This document shows positions 7,858-15,994 of a stretch of DNA of 64,000 bases, piece by piece. The stretch spans positions 992,001-1,056,000 of the forward strand of contig NZ_JASNWE010000003.1 in NCBI RefSeq assembly GCF_030283145.1. Reading direction: 5' to 3'. Below the pieces are notes generated by a model, which ran no database searches, was not told the origin of the DNA, and worked only from the letters and a program-made list of their open reading frames with translations. The stretch is from Actinomadura xylanilytica. GTDB lineage: Bacteria; Actinomycetota; Actinomycetes; Streptosporangiales; Streptosporangiaceae. The position numbers were made by a program, and so were the translations under genes. Position 1 is the first letter of the stretch. Each line of letters opens with the position of its first letter.

Positions 7858-8123
7858 ACCGCAGGATCCATGTCGGCCAAAAGCAACCGGGCCAACTCGA
7901 GCCGACTCTCATAGACGACAGGCATCGTCGCCGACGCATATCGACCCGAATAGTGTGCCTGGCCGTGAACAGAACGAATGCTCCTCCAAGGTATCGAAGC
8001 GGCGAAATCTGCCAACCGCAGGTCCCTGAAGGGGATCTCGCGCACCGAAGCATCGTCGTACCGGATCACCGCCGTGGCCGATTCACGCTTCCCACCGGCC
8101 CTTGCTGGGGTCTTCATGGCCAT
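7858..8123 (-). pseudogene. tnsA: TnsA-like transposase endonuclease subunit, 5' fragment
   Basis: From ATG 8123 (or 8117) about 88 residues match the N-terminal part of actinobacterial TnsA-like heteromeric transposase subunits: SATAVIRYDDASVREIPF, then IPWRSIRSVHGQAHYSG, then VVYESRLELARLLLADMDPAV. The similarity stops at about 7858, where the inverted tniB scrap begins. The open frame runs on to 7812 as nonsense. The first catalytic acidic motif (YESRLE) is present, but the downstream Asp and Lys parts of the nuclease fold are gone, so it cannot be active. The whole tnsB-type DDE transposase and the 5' part of tniB that should follow are deleted. Confidence 0.8.
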
Positions 8124-8154
8124 GCAAAGGACAGTAATTACTGAACGTAGTCAG

Positions 8155-8230
8155 TGCCCACTGAACCGCGAAATTGCCCATTCAGTGTCCATCTCAGGCG
8201 ACCATTGTCCATCGAAACGTGGAACCTACA
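8155..8230. repeat. Transposon end with TnsB-site-like repeats
   Basis: Four TGYCCA words lie at 8155, 8175, 8186 and 8206, spaced 20, 11 and 20 bases. They form two imperfect 31-base tandem units just outside the tnsA fragment. Read from the right, the region starts TGTAGGTTCC at 8230 and contains GGACAATGG and GGACACTGA. This resembles Tn7-family ends, which begin with TGT and carry repeated GACA-containing TnsB sites. The exact end at 8230 is inference. Confidence 0.45.
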
Positions 8231-8250
8231 AGGATGCCCACGGGTGACCG

Positions 8251-8607
8251 TTACGGCCCTTCGAGGCCGACACAGGTGCCGAACGGGTCGATGAGCTGGC
8301 AGATGCGGCGGCTGGGGGCGACCTTAAGAGGTCCGCGGTGGTGAACGGCGCCGGCGTCGAGGAGATGCTTGCGGGCGGCGTCGAGATCGTCGACCGCCCA
8401 GTACACGACTGGACTGCGGCCTCGTGGACTGCGTTCGTCGTCGGCCTGATGCCAGCCGTACTCGACACCAGCGACCATGACCCACGCGTACACCGAGTCG
8501 CCGTCGACGTCGAGGTTCACCGGGACGTTAAGAACCTCGCCCCACCAGTGCGCCGACGCCTCAGGGTCGACAGCGAACGTCATGACCGTACTGACTCGCT
8601 GGAACAC
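8251..8607 (-). CDS. VOC (glyoxalase/bleomycin-resistance fold) family protein
   Basis: This 118-residue protein starts at GTG 8607, preceded by GGAGG 5 bases upstream. It shows the paired beta-alpha-beta-beta-beta layout of the vicinal oxygen chelate fold: an N-terminal module (TFAVDPEASAHWWGEVLNVP) and a C-terminal module (VVYWAVDDLDAARKHLLDAG ... LIDPFGTCVGLEG). The final DPFGxxVGL is typical of glyoxalase/dioxygenase-like proteins of this size. The substrate cannot be told. It stands alone next to the transposon end. Confidence 0.75.
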   Translation of the reverse strand: MFQRVSTVMTFAVDPEASAHWWGEVLNVPVNLDVDGDSVYAWVMVAGVEYGWHQADDERSPRGRSPVVYWAVDDLDAARKHLLDAGAVHHRGPLKVAPSRRICQLIDPFGTCVGLEGP

Positions 8608-8677
8608 CGGGCCTCCGGATCGCGGAAAGCCCGCACGCTAACACAGCCGCGGCGCCCGCGGCCCGGAGAACACTGGA

Positions 8678-8815
8678 TCAGTCCGCGACTCCGTGCAGAG
8701 ACCGCAATCCGGTCGCTGCGGCGAACGCCTCGAGCGCCGCCACCAGGTCGAGGTCGGCCCAGTGCGCGCCGAGCCGACCGGTCGTCGCGAGGTAGGTGTG
8801 CCGCACCCGCCTCGG
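8678..8815 (-). pseudogene. Degenerate C-terminal gene remnant
   Basis: A minus-strand reading ending at TGA 8678-8680 gives VRHTYLATTGRLGAHWADLD, then LVAALEAFAAATGLRS, which looks coding. About 10-15 codons earlier the sense seems to lie in another frame (GRFGVAEVRAHPVGEFTEA). No start or ribosome site was found. The family is not recognised. Confidence 0.25.
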
Positions 8816-8899
8816 TGAACTCGCCCACCGGATGCGCCCTCACCTCGGCGACGCCGAAGCGGCCGAGGTCGCCCGCCGGCTCCAGACGGCTTCACGGGC

Positions 8900-9218
8900 C
8901 TAGCGGGCCGCGGGCGCCGGCGAGACTTCGCATTTCATGCTCGTTCACCTGATATACCGGCCGGTTCGATAAAGACGCGCCCAAACGGCGGCCCCGGCTC
9001 GGGCTCCGGCGCGCATGGCTTTCTTTGCCGGGCCGGGCCCGGTGGACGGCGGCACGGCGGCCCGTCCGGCGATGTTCCCTGCTCATCACCCCCGACCGAC
9101 CGTCATTTGGGGGCGATATTCCTGTGGCGCTGTTTTTGCTACCAAAACCCGGGCCGTTTCAATAACTCCATACCTTGGCCAGAGTTTCTCTGGTAACAGG
9201 TCGGCGAATCTCACTGTG
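8900..9218. other. Non-coding leader of the hopanoid operon
   Basis: No convincing gene is present here. The stretch has lower GC than its surroundings from 9105 to 9215. It contains a perfect palindrome with a 3-base centre, CCAGAGTTTCTCTGG (9179-9193), 25 bases before the hpnC start. That could be a regulator site or a leader hairpin. The operon promoter must lie in this interval, but I cannot fix its boxes. Confidence 0.35.
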
Positions 9219-10094
9219 GTGACTCGTCGAGAGAACATCGCCCCTGCATCGACCTGGAGCATCGAGGGGAACCGTCGCGCGCTCGGCGAACTCGCCTCCC
9301 GGGAGAACTTCCCGGTCGCGACGCGGCTGCTGCCCGCCCGGCACCGCGCCGATCTGCGCGCCGTCTACGGGTTCGCCCGCCTCGTCGACGACATCGGCGA
9401 CGAGGCGCCGCAGGAGGAACGGGCCGGGCTGCTCGACCTGGTGGACGGCGACCTGGACCGGATCTACGGGACCGGGACGCCGCGGCTGCCGCAGTTACGG
9501 CGGCTGGCGGCCACCGTCGCCGCCCGCTCCATCCCCGAGACCCCGTTCCGCCGCCTCGTCCAGGCCAACCGCCAGGACCAGGAGGTGCACCGCTACGGGA
9601 CGTTCGGCGAACTGCTGGAGTACTGCACTCTGTCGGCCGACCCCGTGGGGCGCATCGTCCTGCACGTGTTCGGGGCCGCCAGGCCGGGCCTGCTGGAGTC
9701 GTCGGACCGGGTCTGCACCGCGCTCCAGATCATCGAGCACTGCCAGGACGTCGGGGAGGACCACCGGCGCGGCCGGATCTACCTGCCCGCCGACGACCTG
9801 CGGCGGTTCGACTGCACCGAGGACGACCTCGCGCGCCCGGTGACGCCCACGCGGCTGCGCGGCGTCCTGGCGCTGGAGGCCGGCCGGGCCCGGGAGCTGC
9901 TGGACCGGGGGGCGGAGCCGCTGATCTCGGGCCTGTCGGGGTGGGCGCGGCTCGCCGTGGCGGGCTATGTGGCCGGGGGGCGCGCGGCGTTGGCCGCGCT
10001 CGCCCGCGGCCGTTACGACGTGCTCGCGCATCCGCCGCGCCCGCACCGGGCGAGGCTGCTGGCCGGGTGGGCGCGCGCTCTTGGAAGGGGCTGA
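9219..10094 (+). CDS. hpnC: Squalene synthase HpnC (hydroxysqualene synthase)
   Basis: This is a 291-residue protein of the trans-isoprenyl diphosphate synthase fold. By family knowledge HpnC converts presqualene diphosphate to hydroxysqualene. The first Asp motif (FARLVDDIGDE) is at 57-62, and the second (CQDVGEDHRRGRIYLPADDL) is near 185-205. GTG 9219 (or 9216) gives the usual HpnC N-terminus, with SRENFPVATRLLPARHR soon after. A longer in-frame extension to 9015 looks non-coding. It is the first gene of a seven-gene operon, and hpnD starts 3 bases after its stop. Confidence 0.9.
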   Translation: MTRRENIAPASTWSIEGNRRALGELASRENFPVATRLLPARHRADLRAVYGFARLVDDIGDEAPQEERAGLLDLVDGDLDRIYGTGTPRLPQLRRLAATVAARSIPETPFRRLVQANRQDQEVHRYGTFGELLEYCTLSADPVGRIVLHVFGAARPGLLESSDRVCTALQIIEHCQDVGEDHRRGRIYLPADDLRRFDCTEDDLARPVTPTRLRGVLALEAGRARELLDRGAEPLISGLSGWARLAVAGYVAGGRAALAALARGRYDVLAHPPRPHRARLLAGWARALGRG

Positions 10095-10097
10095 ACG

Positions 10098-10988
10098 GTG
10101 ACGGTTTCCGACGGTTACCAGCACTGCGAGAGGGTCGTGCGCGACCAGGCTCGCAACTTCGCCTACGGGATCCGGCTGATGCCCGGTCCCAAGCGGCGCG
10201 CGATGAGCGCGATCTACGCGTTCGCCCGCAGGATCGACGACATCGGCGACGGCCCCGAGCCGCCGGGGGTGCGGCTGGACCTGCTGGCCGGGTCGCGGAC
10301 GCAGCTCACCGTGCTCCGGGACGCGCACGGGCGGCGGCGGACCGGCATCAGCGTCCTGGAGGACGACCCGGTGCTGGCCGCGCTGGCCGACACCGCGGTG
10401 CGCTACCCGGTCCCGCTGGAGGCGTTCGGCGAGCTGATCGACGGTTGCGAGGCCGACGTGCGCGGCACCGAGTACGGCACGTTCGAGGACCTGCTGCCCT
10501 ACTGCCGGCAGGTGGCGGGCACGGTCGGGCGGCTGTCGCTCGGCGTGTTCGGGACGGACCGCCCGCTGAAGGCCGAGCCGCTCGCCGACGCGCTCGGCGT
10601 CGCGCTCCAGCTCACCAACATCCTGCGGGACGTGCGGGAGGACCGGCTGAACGGCCGGATCTACCTGCCGGCCGAGGACCTGGCGAAGTTCGGCTGCACG
10701 CTGGCGCAGGACGAGACGGGCCGGTTCACCGACCCGCCGCAGCGGCTGAACGACCTGATCCGCTTCGAGGCGGCGCGGGCGCGGTCCTGGTACGACGAGG
10801 GGCTGCGGCTGCTGCCGATGCTCGACCGGCGCAGCGCCGCGTGCACCGCCGCCATGGCGGGCATCTACCGGCGGCTGCTGGAGCGCATCGCCGACCGTCC
10901 CTCCATCGCGCTGGACTCCCGGATGTCGCTGCCGAACTGGCAGAAGGCGGTCGTGGCGGCGCGGGCGCTGACGGGGACGGAACGGTGA
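10098..10988 (+). CDS. hpnD: Presqualene diphosphate synthase HpnD
   Basis: This 296-residue homologue of hpnC has the first Asp motif at 47-51 (RRIDDIGD) and the second in the LQLTNILRDVREDRLNGRIY segment. By family knowledge it condenses two farnesyl diphosphates to presqualene diphosphate, the step before HpnC. The start is GTG 10098, three bases after the hpnC stop. Its own TGA overlaps the GTG of hpnE (GTGA at 10985-10988), which indicates translational coupling. Confidence 0.92.
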   Translation: MTVSDGYQHCERVVRDQARNFAYGIRLMPGPKRRAMSAIYAFARRIDDIGDGPEPPGVRLDLLAGSRTQLTVLRDAHGRRRTGISVLEDDPVLAALADTAVRYPVPLEAFGELIDGCEADVRGTEYGTFEDLLPYCRQVAGTVGRLSLGVFGTDRPLKAEPLADALGVALQLTNILRDVREDRLNGRIYLPAEDLAKFGCTLAQDETGRFTDPPQRLNDLIRFEAARARSWYDEGLRLLPMLDRRSAACTAAMAGIYRRLLERIADRPSIALDSRMSLPNWQKAVVAARALTGTER

Positions 10989-12307
10989 ACGTCGTCATCG
11001 TCGGGGGCGGCCTGGCCGGGATCAGCGCCGCGATGGCCCTCCAGGAGACGGGCGTGCAGGTCACCCTGGTCGAGGCGCGCCCCTGGCTGGGCGGCGCCAC
11101 GCACTCGTTTCGCCGGGACGGGCTGGACGTCGACAACGGCCAGCACGTGTTCCTGCGCTGCTGCACGGCCTACCAGGGGCTGCTGCGGCGCCTCGGCACC
11201 GACCACCTCGCCACCGTCCAGGACCGCTTCGACGTCACCGTCCTGACGCCCGGCGGGCGCGGCGCGCGGCTGCGCCGGGCGCCGCTGCCGAGCCCGCTGC
11301 ACCTGCTGCCGGCGCTGGCCCGGTACTCGCCGCTGTCCCCCGCCGACCGGCTGCGCGCGATGCGGGCCTCCACCGCGCTGCGCCGCCTGGACCCCGCCGA
11401 TCCCGCGCTCGACGAGGTCTCGGCGGGGGCGTGGCTGGCCGGGCGGGGGCAGCGCGCGTGGGCCCGCGAGGCGCTGTGGGGGCTGTTCATCACCGCCTCG
11501 CTCAACGCCGAGGTCGACGACGCCTCACTCGGGCTGTCGGCGATGGTCTGCCGCCGGGCGCTGTTCGGCCGGACCGGCGCCGCCGACATCGGCGTCCCGT
11601 CCGTCCCGCTCGCCGAACTGCACGGCGGCCCGGCGCTGCGGCGGATCCAGGAGGCGGGCGGCACCGTCCGCCTCAAGGCGAAGGCGGAGGAGGTGACCGC
11701 CGATCCGAAGGTGGTGGTGGACGGCGAGCCGGTCGCCGCCGACGCGGTGATCCTCGCCGTCCCGCACGAGACGGCGGCCCGGCTGCTGCCCGCCGAGGCG
11801 CACCCCGGGCCGGACGCCCGCTGGCACGCGCTGGACGCCAGCCCGATCGTCAACGTGCACGTCGTCTACGACCGGCCGGTGCTGGACCGGCCGTTCGCCG
11901 CCGCGGTCGGCTCACCGGTCCAGTGGATCTTCGACCGGACGGCGGTGAGCGGCCTGGGGAGCGGCCAGTACCTGGCGGTGTCGGTGTCGGCCGCCGACCG
12001 CTGGATCGACGTGCCCACCGCCGAGCTCCGGGACCGCTTCGTGCCCGAGCTGCGGCGGCTGCTGCCGGCCGCGCGCCGGGCCCGCGTCCGGGACGTGTTC
12101 GTCACCCGGGAGCGGCGCGCGACGTTCCGGCAGCGGCCGGGCAGCGGCGCGCGGCGTCCGGGCGCGGCGACCCGGGCAACGGGAGTCTTCCTCGCCGGCG
12201 CGTGGACCGACACGGGCTGGCCCGACACCATGGAGGGAGCAGTGCGCAGTGGTCTCACCGCCGCTCGCCTGGTCCGTCGCCACCTGGAGGGGGTGAGGGA
12301 CCGATGA
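10985..12307 (+). CDS. hpnE: Hydroxysqualene dehydroxylase HpnE
   Basis: This is a 440-residue FAD-dependent amine-oxidase/phytoene-desaturase family protein. It starts MNVVIVGGGLAGISAAMALQ, the FAD-binding Rossmann motif. The C-terminal segment GVFLAGAWTDTGWPDTMEGA is the conserved flavin-binding end of this family. In the three-enzyme route it reduces hydroxysqualene to squalene. The GTG start 10985 overlaps the hpnD stop, and its TGA overlaps the next ATG (12304). HpnC, D and E together replace the single squalene synthase of other organisms. Confidence 0.92.
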   Translation: MNVVIVGGGLAGISAAMALQETGVQVTLVEARPWLGGATHSFRRDGLDVDNGQHVFLRCCTAYQGLLRRLGTDHLATVQDRFDVTVLTPGGRGARLRRAPLPSPLHLLPALARYSPLSPADRLRAMRASTALRRLDPADPALDEVSAGAWLAGRGQRAWAREALWGLFITASLNAEVDDASLGLSAMVCRRALFGRTGAADIGVPSVPLAELHGGPALRRIQEAGGTVRLKAKAEEVTADPKVVVDGEPVAADAVILAVPHETAARLLPAEAHPGPDARWHALDASPIVNVHVVYDRPVLDRPFAAAVGSPVQWIFDRTAVSGLGSGQYLAVSVSAADRWIDVPTAELRDRFVPELRRLLPAARRARVRDVFVTRERRATFRQRPGSGARRPGAATRATGVFLAGAWTDTGWPDTMEGAVRSGLTAARLVRRHLEGVRDR

Positions 12308-13329
12308 CGACCGTTCCGGTCTCGATGACCGACGTCCGCGCGCTGGTCGACGGGGCGCTGCGCGCCGCCGTCGGCCGCCTCGACCCGCACACCTACCGCG
12401 TCGCGGCCTACCACCTGGGCTGGACCGACGCCGAGGGCCGTCCCGCGGTCCCGGCCGGCAAGGCGCTGCGCCCCGCGCTCGTCCTGCTGTCGGCGCGGGC
12501 CGCGGGGGCCGCGCCCGAGAGCGGGCTCCCGGGCGCCGTCGCGGTCGAGCTGACGCACGCGTTCTCGCTCCTGCACGACGACATCATGGACGGCGACCGG
12601 ACCCGCAGGCACCGGCCCGCCGCGTGGACGGTGTTCGGCGAGCCCGCCGCGATCCTCGCCGGCGACGCGCTGCTGGCCCTCGCCGCCGAGGTGCTGCTGG
12701 AGGCGCCCGGACCGGGCGCGACGGCGGCGGCGCACGCGATGGCCGCCGCCACCCGGCGGCTCATCGCCGGGCAGGCGCTCGACCTCGACTTCGAGAGCCG
12801 CCGGCAGATCGGCCTGGACGAGTGCCTGGCCATGTCCGCCGACAAGACCGCGGCGCTGCTGGCCTGCTCCTGCGCGATCGGGGCGGTCCTGCACGGCGCG
12901 CCGGAGCCGCTGGCGGGCGCGCTGGAGGCGTTCGGCGCGAACGTCGGCGTGGCCTTCCAGCTCGTCGACGACCTGCTCGGCATCTGGGGCGACCCGGTCG
13001 TCACCGGCAAGCCCGCCCTGTCGGACCTGCGGTCCCGCAAGATGTCGCTGCCGGTGGTCGCCGCCCTGAACGCCGGGAACGCGGCGTCCGCGCGGCTGGC
13101 CGAGCTGTACACGCTCCCGGCCGGGACCGACGCCGCCGGGCCGGACGAGGGCGCGCTGCGGGAGATCGCGCGCCTGGTCGAGGCGGCGGGCGGGCGGGCC
13201 TGGGCCGAGGCCGAGGCCGGCCGCCGCGTCGAACGGGCGTCCGCGCGGCTGGCCGGGGCCGGGCTGCCGGGCGCCGTCCGCACCGAGTTCCTGCACATCG
13301 CCGACTTCGTCACCCGACGGGACCACTGA
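12304..13329 (+). CDS. Polyprenyl (farnesyl) diphosphate synthase
   Basis: This is a 341-residue all-alpha prenyltransferase. The first Asp-rich motif is LLHDDIMD at 90-96 and the second is FQLVDDLLGIWGD near 219-230. GKALRPALVLLSA near residue 52 binds diphosphate. The short DDxxD spacing and the hopanoid context suggest it supplies C15 farnesyl diphosphate to HpnD, although geranylgeranyl diphosphate cannot be excluded from sequence. ATG 12304 overlaps the hpnE stop by 4 bases, and its own stop shares a base with the shc start (TGATG). Confidence 0.88.
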   Translation: MTTVPVSMTDVRALVDGALRAAVGRLDPHTYRVAAYHLGWTDAEGRPAVPAGKALRPALVLLSARAAGAAPESGLPGAVAVELTHAFSLLHDDIMDGDRTRRHRPAAWTVFGEPAAILAGDALLALAAEVLLEAPGPGATAAAHAMAAATRRLIAGQALDLDFESRRQIGLDECLAMSADKTAALLACSCAIGAVLHGAPEPLAGALEAFGANVGVAFQLVDDLLGIWGDPVVTGKPALSDLRSRKMSLPVVAALNAGNAASARLAELYTLPAGTDAAGPDEGALREIARLVEAAGGRAWAEAEAGRRVERASARLAGAGLPGAVRTEFLHIADFVTRRDH

Positions 13330-15281
13330 TGACCACCACCGCACCCACGCCGTCCAGCGCACCCATCCCGGACAGGCCGGGCAAGCCCGGCAAACCGGGG
13401 GCGCCGGCGAAGCCCAGGACGCAGGCGGGGAAGGCCGCCGCGTCGCTGGAGGCGGCGCGCGACCACCTGCTCTCCCTCCAGTCCCCGGAGGGCTGGTGGA
13501 AGGGCGAGCTCCAGACGAACGTGAGCATGGACGCCGAGGATCTGCTGCTGCGCGAGTTCCTCGGCGTCCGCACCGCGCCCGACACCGAGGAGGCGGCCCG
13601 CTGGATCCGCTCCCAGCAGGCGCCGGACGGCACCTGGGCCAACTTCCACGGGGGGCCGACGGAGCTGTCCACGACCGTCGAGGCGTACGTGGCGCTGCGG
13701 CTCGCCGGCGACCCGGTGGACGCCGCGCACATGCGCCGCGCCGCGCACGCGATCCGCGAGGCGGGCGGCATCGCGGCCACCCGCGTGTTCACCCGCTTCT
13801 GGCTGGCGCTGTTCGGGCAGTGGTCCTGGGACGACCTGCCGGTGATGCCGCCGGAGATGATGTTCCTGCCGAGCTGGTTCCCGCTGAACGTCTACGACTG
13901 GGCGTGCTGGGCGCGGCAGACGATCGTCCCGCTGACCGTCGTCGGGGCGCTCCGGCCCGTCCGGACACTGCCGTTCGACCTCGCCGAGCTGCGCCCGGAG
14001 CACCGCCCGCCGCGGCGCCGCCGGTCCGGGAGGCGGCCCGGCTGGAGCGAGGCGTTCCAGGCCCTGGACCGGGCCCTGCACGTGTACGAGCGGCGCCCGG
14101 TGGCGGTGGTGCGGCGGGCCGCGCTGCGGCGGGCCGGCGAGTGGATCGTCGCCCGCCAGGAGAAGGACGGCTCGTGGGGCGGCATCCAGCCGCCGTGGGT
14201 GTACTCGCTGATCGCGCTGCACCTGCTCGGCTACGGCGTGGACCATCCGGTGATGCGGCGCGGCCTGGAGGGCCTCGACCGGTTCACCGTCCGCGACGAG
14301 AAGGGCCGCCGCCTGGAGGCGTGCCAGTCGCCGCTCTGGGACACCGTCCTCGCCATGAACGCGCTGACCGACGCCGGCCTGCCCGGCGACCACCCCGCCC
14401 AGGTCCGCGCCGCCGAGTGGGTGCTCGGCGAGGAGGTCACCGGCCCCGGCGACTGGTCGGTCCGGCGGCCGGACCTGCCGCCCGGCGGGTGGGCGTTCGA
14501 GTTCGACAACGACGTCTACCCCGACACCGACGACACCGCCGAGGCCGTCCTCGCGCTCAGCCGGCTGCGGGACCCGCGGGCCGAGCCCGCGATCGAACGC
14601 GGCGTCCGCTGGATGGCCGGGATGGTGTCCCGCGACGGCGGATTCGGCGCGTTCGACGCCGACAACACCCGCACCCTGCCCGCCAAGCTGCCCTTCTGCG
14701 ACTTCGGCGCCGTGACCGACCCGCCGTCCGCCGACGTCACCGCGCACGTCGTGGAGGCGCTGTGCGAGCGCGGCATGGCCGACTCCGCGCTGGTCAAGCG
14801 GGCCGTCGTCTGGCTGCTCAAGGCCCAGGAGCCGGACGGGTCGTGGTTCGGCCGCTGGGGCGCCAACCACGTGTACGGCACCGGCAGCGTGGTGCCCGCC
14901 CTCATCGCCGCCGGGGTCCGCCCGGACAAGCCGGCCGTCCGCCGCGCCGTCGACTGGCTGGAACGCCACCAGCAGGACGACGGCGGCTGGGGCGAGGACC
15001 TGCGCTCCTACCGGTCGCCGTCCTGGATCGGCCGGGGCGCCTCGACGCCCTCGCAGACCGCATGGGCGCTGCTGGCGCTGCTCGCGGCCGGCGAGCGCGG
15101 CACGGTGGTGGACCGCGGCGTCGGCTGGCTCACGAGCCGGCAGCGACCGGACGGCGGCTGGGACGAGGACCACTTCACCGGCACCGGCTTCCCCGGCGAC
15201 TTCTACATCAACTACCACCTGTACCGGCTGGTGTTCCCGATCAACGCGCTGGGCCGCTACGCCCGCGGGGAGGTCTCGTGA
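13329..15281 (+). CDS. shc: Squalene-hopene cyclase
   Basis: This is a 650-residue class II triterpene cyclase of usual length, with a Pro/Gly-rich N-terminal tail of about 35 residues. The catalytic acid motif DTDD is at 399-402 (YPDTDDTAE). Several QW-type repeats are visible (QAPDGTWANF, QEKDGSWGG, QEPDGSWFGRWG, QDDGGWGED, QRPDGGWDED). It is a monotopic membrane enzyme that cyclises squalene to hopene and diplopterol. ATG 13329 overlaps the preceding stop, and its TGA overlaps the GTG of hpnG. This is the committed enzyme of the operon. Confidence 0.95.
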   Translation: MTTTAPTPSSAPIPDRPGKPGKPGAPAKPRTQAGKAAASLEAARDHLLSLQSPEGWWKGELQTNVSMDAEDLLLREFLGVRTAPDTEEAARWIRSQQAPDGTWANFHGGPTELSTTVEAYVALRLAGDPVDAAHMRRAAHAIREAGGIAATRVFTRFWLALFGQWSWDDLPVMPPEMMFLPSWFPLNVYDWACWARQTIVPLTVVGALRPVRTLPFDLAELRPEHRPPRRRRSGRRPGWSEAFQALDRALHVYERRPVAVVRRAALRRAGEWIVARQEKDGSWGGIQPPWVYSLIALHLLGYGVDHPVMRRGLEGLDRFTVRDEKGRRLEACQSPLWDTVLAMNALTDAGLPGDHPAQVRAAEWVLGEEVTGPGDWSVRRPDLPPGGWAFEFDNDVYPDTDDTAEAVLALSRLRDPRAEPAIERGVRWMAGMVSRDGGFGAFDADNTRTLPAKLPFCDFGAVTDPPSADVTAHVVEALCERGMADSALVKRAVVWLLKAQEPDGSWFGRWGANHVYGTGSVVPALIAAGVRPDKPAVRRAVDWLERHQQDDGGWGEDLRSYRSPSWIGRGASTPSQTAWALLALLAAGERGTVVDRGVGWLTSRQRPDGGWDEDHFTGTGFPGDFYINYHLYRLVFPINALGRYARGEVS

Positions 15282-15994
15282 CGCGGCTGGTGATCTGCGC
15301 CGCGCTCGGCGTCGAGGCCCGCGCCGTCGGACGCCTCCGGGCGCGCCGCGGCGGGCGTCCCGGGCGCGCGGCGGTGCGCGTCGTCCGCACCGGGATGGGG
15401 CCGCGCCGCGCGGAGGCCGCCGCCGCCCGGCTGCCGGAGTTCGACGCCCTGGTGGTGGCGGGCTTCGGCGGCGCCCTGGACGCCCGGCTGCGGCCCGGCG
15501 ACCTGGTGGTGGCGACCGAGGTGCGCTCCGGCGGGCGGACGCTGCGCTGCCGCTGGGCCGGACCGCTGGCCCGCCTGCTCGCGCTGAGCGGCGCCACCGT
15601 GCACCGCGGGCCGATCATCACCGCCGGCCACACCGTCACCGGCGCCGAGCGGGGCGCGCTGGCCGCGACCGGGGCGGTGGCGGTCGACATGGAGTCCGGG
15701 CCGCTGGTCGAGGCCGCGGGCGCCCGCCCCTGGGCGGTCGTGCGCGCCATCGTCGACACGCCCCGGCATCCGCTGGTCTCGCCCGGGACCGTCCCGCACG
15801 GCCTGAACGCGTGGCGGCGGCTGTGGGCGGCGGGGCCCGCGCTCTCGGCCTGGGCCGCCGCCGCCCACGCCGCCGAGGGCGCCACGGCCGCACCGCCGCC
15901 GCCGCGACCCTCGCCATCGGCGATGTACGCGCCCTTCACCCCGTCCGGGATGAAGGCGACCGAGATCGACCTGCCTGAGGAGGTCGGACCGTAA
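15278..15994 (+). CDS. hpnG: Hopanoid-associated nucleoside phosphorylase HpnG
   Basis: This is a 238-residue purine nucleoside phosphorylase-like protein. The N-terminus (VICAALGVEARAV) and the VAVDMESGPLVEAAGA segment at about 133-150 are the family's ribose- and base-site motifs. By family knowledge HpnG removes adenine from adenosylhopane to give ribosylhopane. The last 40 residues are Pro/Ala-rich. GTG 15278 overlaps the shc stop, and the hpnG TAA shares its last base with the hpnH ATG. Confidence 0.88.
   Translation: MTRLVICAALGVEARAVGRLRARRGGRPGRAAVRVVRTGMGPRRAEAAAARLPEFDALVVAGFGGALDARLRPGDLVVATEVRSGGRTLRCRWAGPLARLLALSGATVHRGPIITAGHTVTGAERGALAATGAVAVDMESGPLVEAAGARPWAVVRAIVDTPRHPLVSPGTVPHGLNAWRRLWAAGPALSAWAAAAHAAEGATAAPPPPRPSPSAMYAPFTPSGMKATEIDLPEEVGP

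Noticed and set aside
7576..7914. 112-codon + strand frame as a gene
   Set aside because: Only the 7801-7857 part is meaningful, as an inverted TniB scrap; the rest is antisense to the tniB fragment or nonsense.
12408..15218. 936-codon minus-strand frame
   Set aside because: Opposes the polyprenyl synthase and squalene-hopene cyclase genes; low-complexity product typical of high-GC antisense frames.
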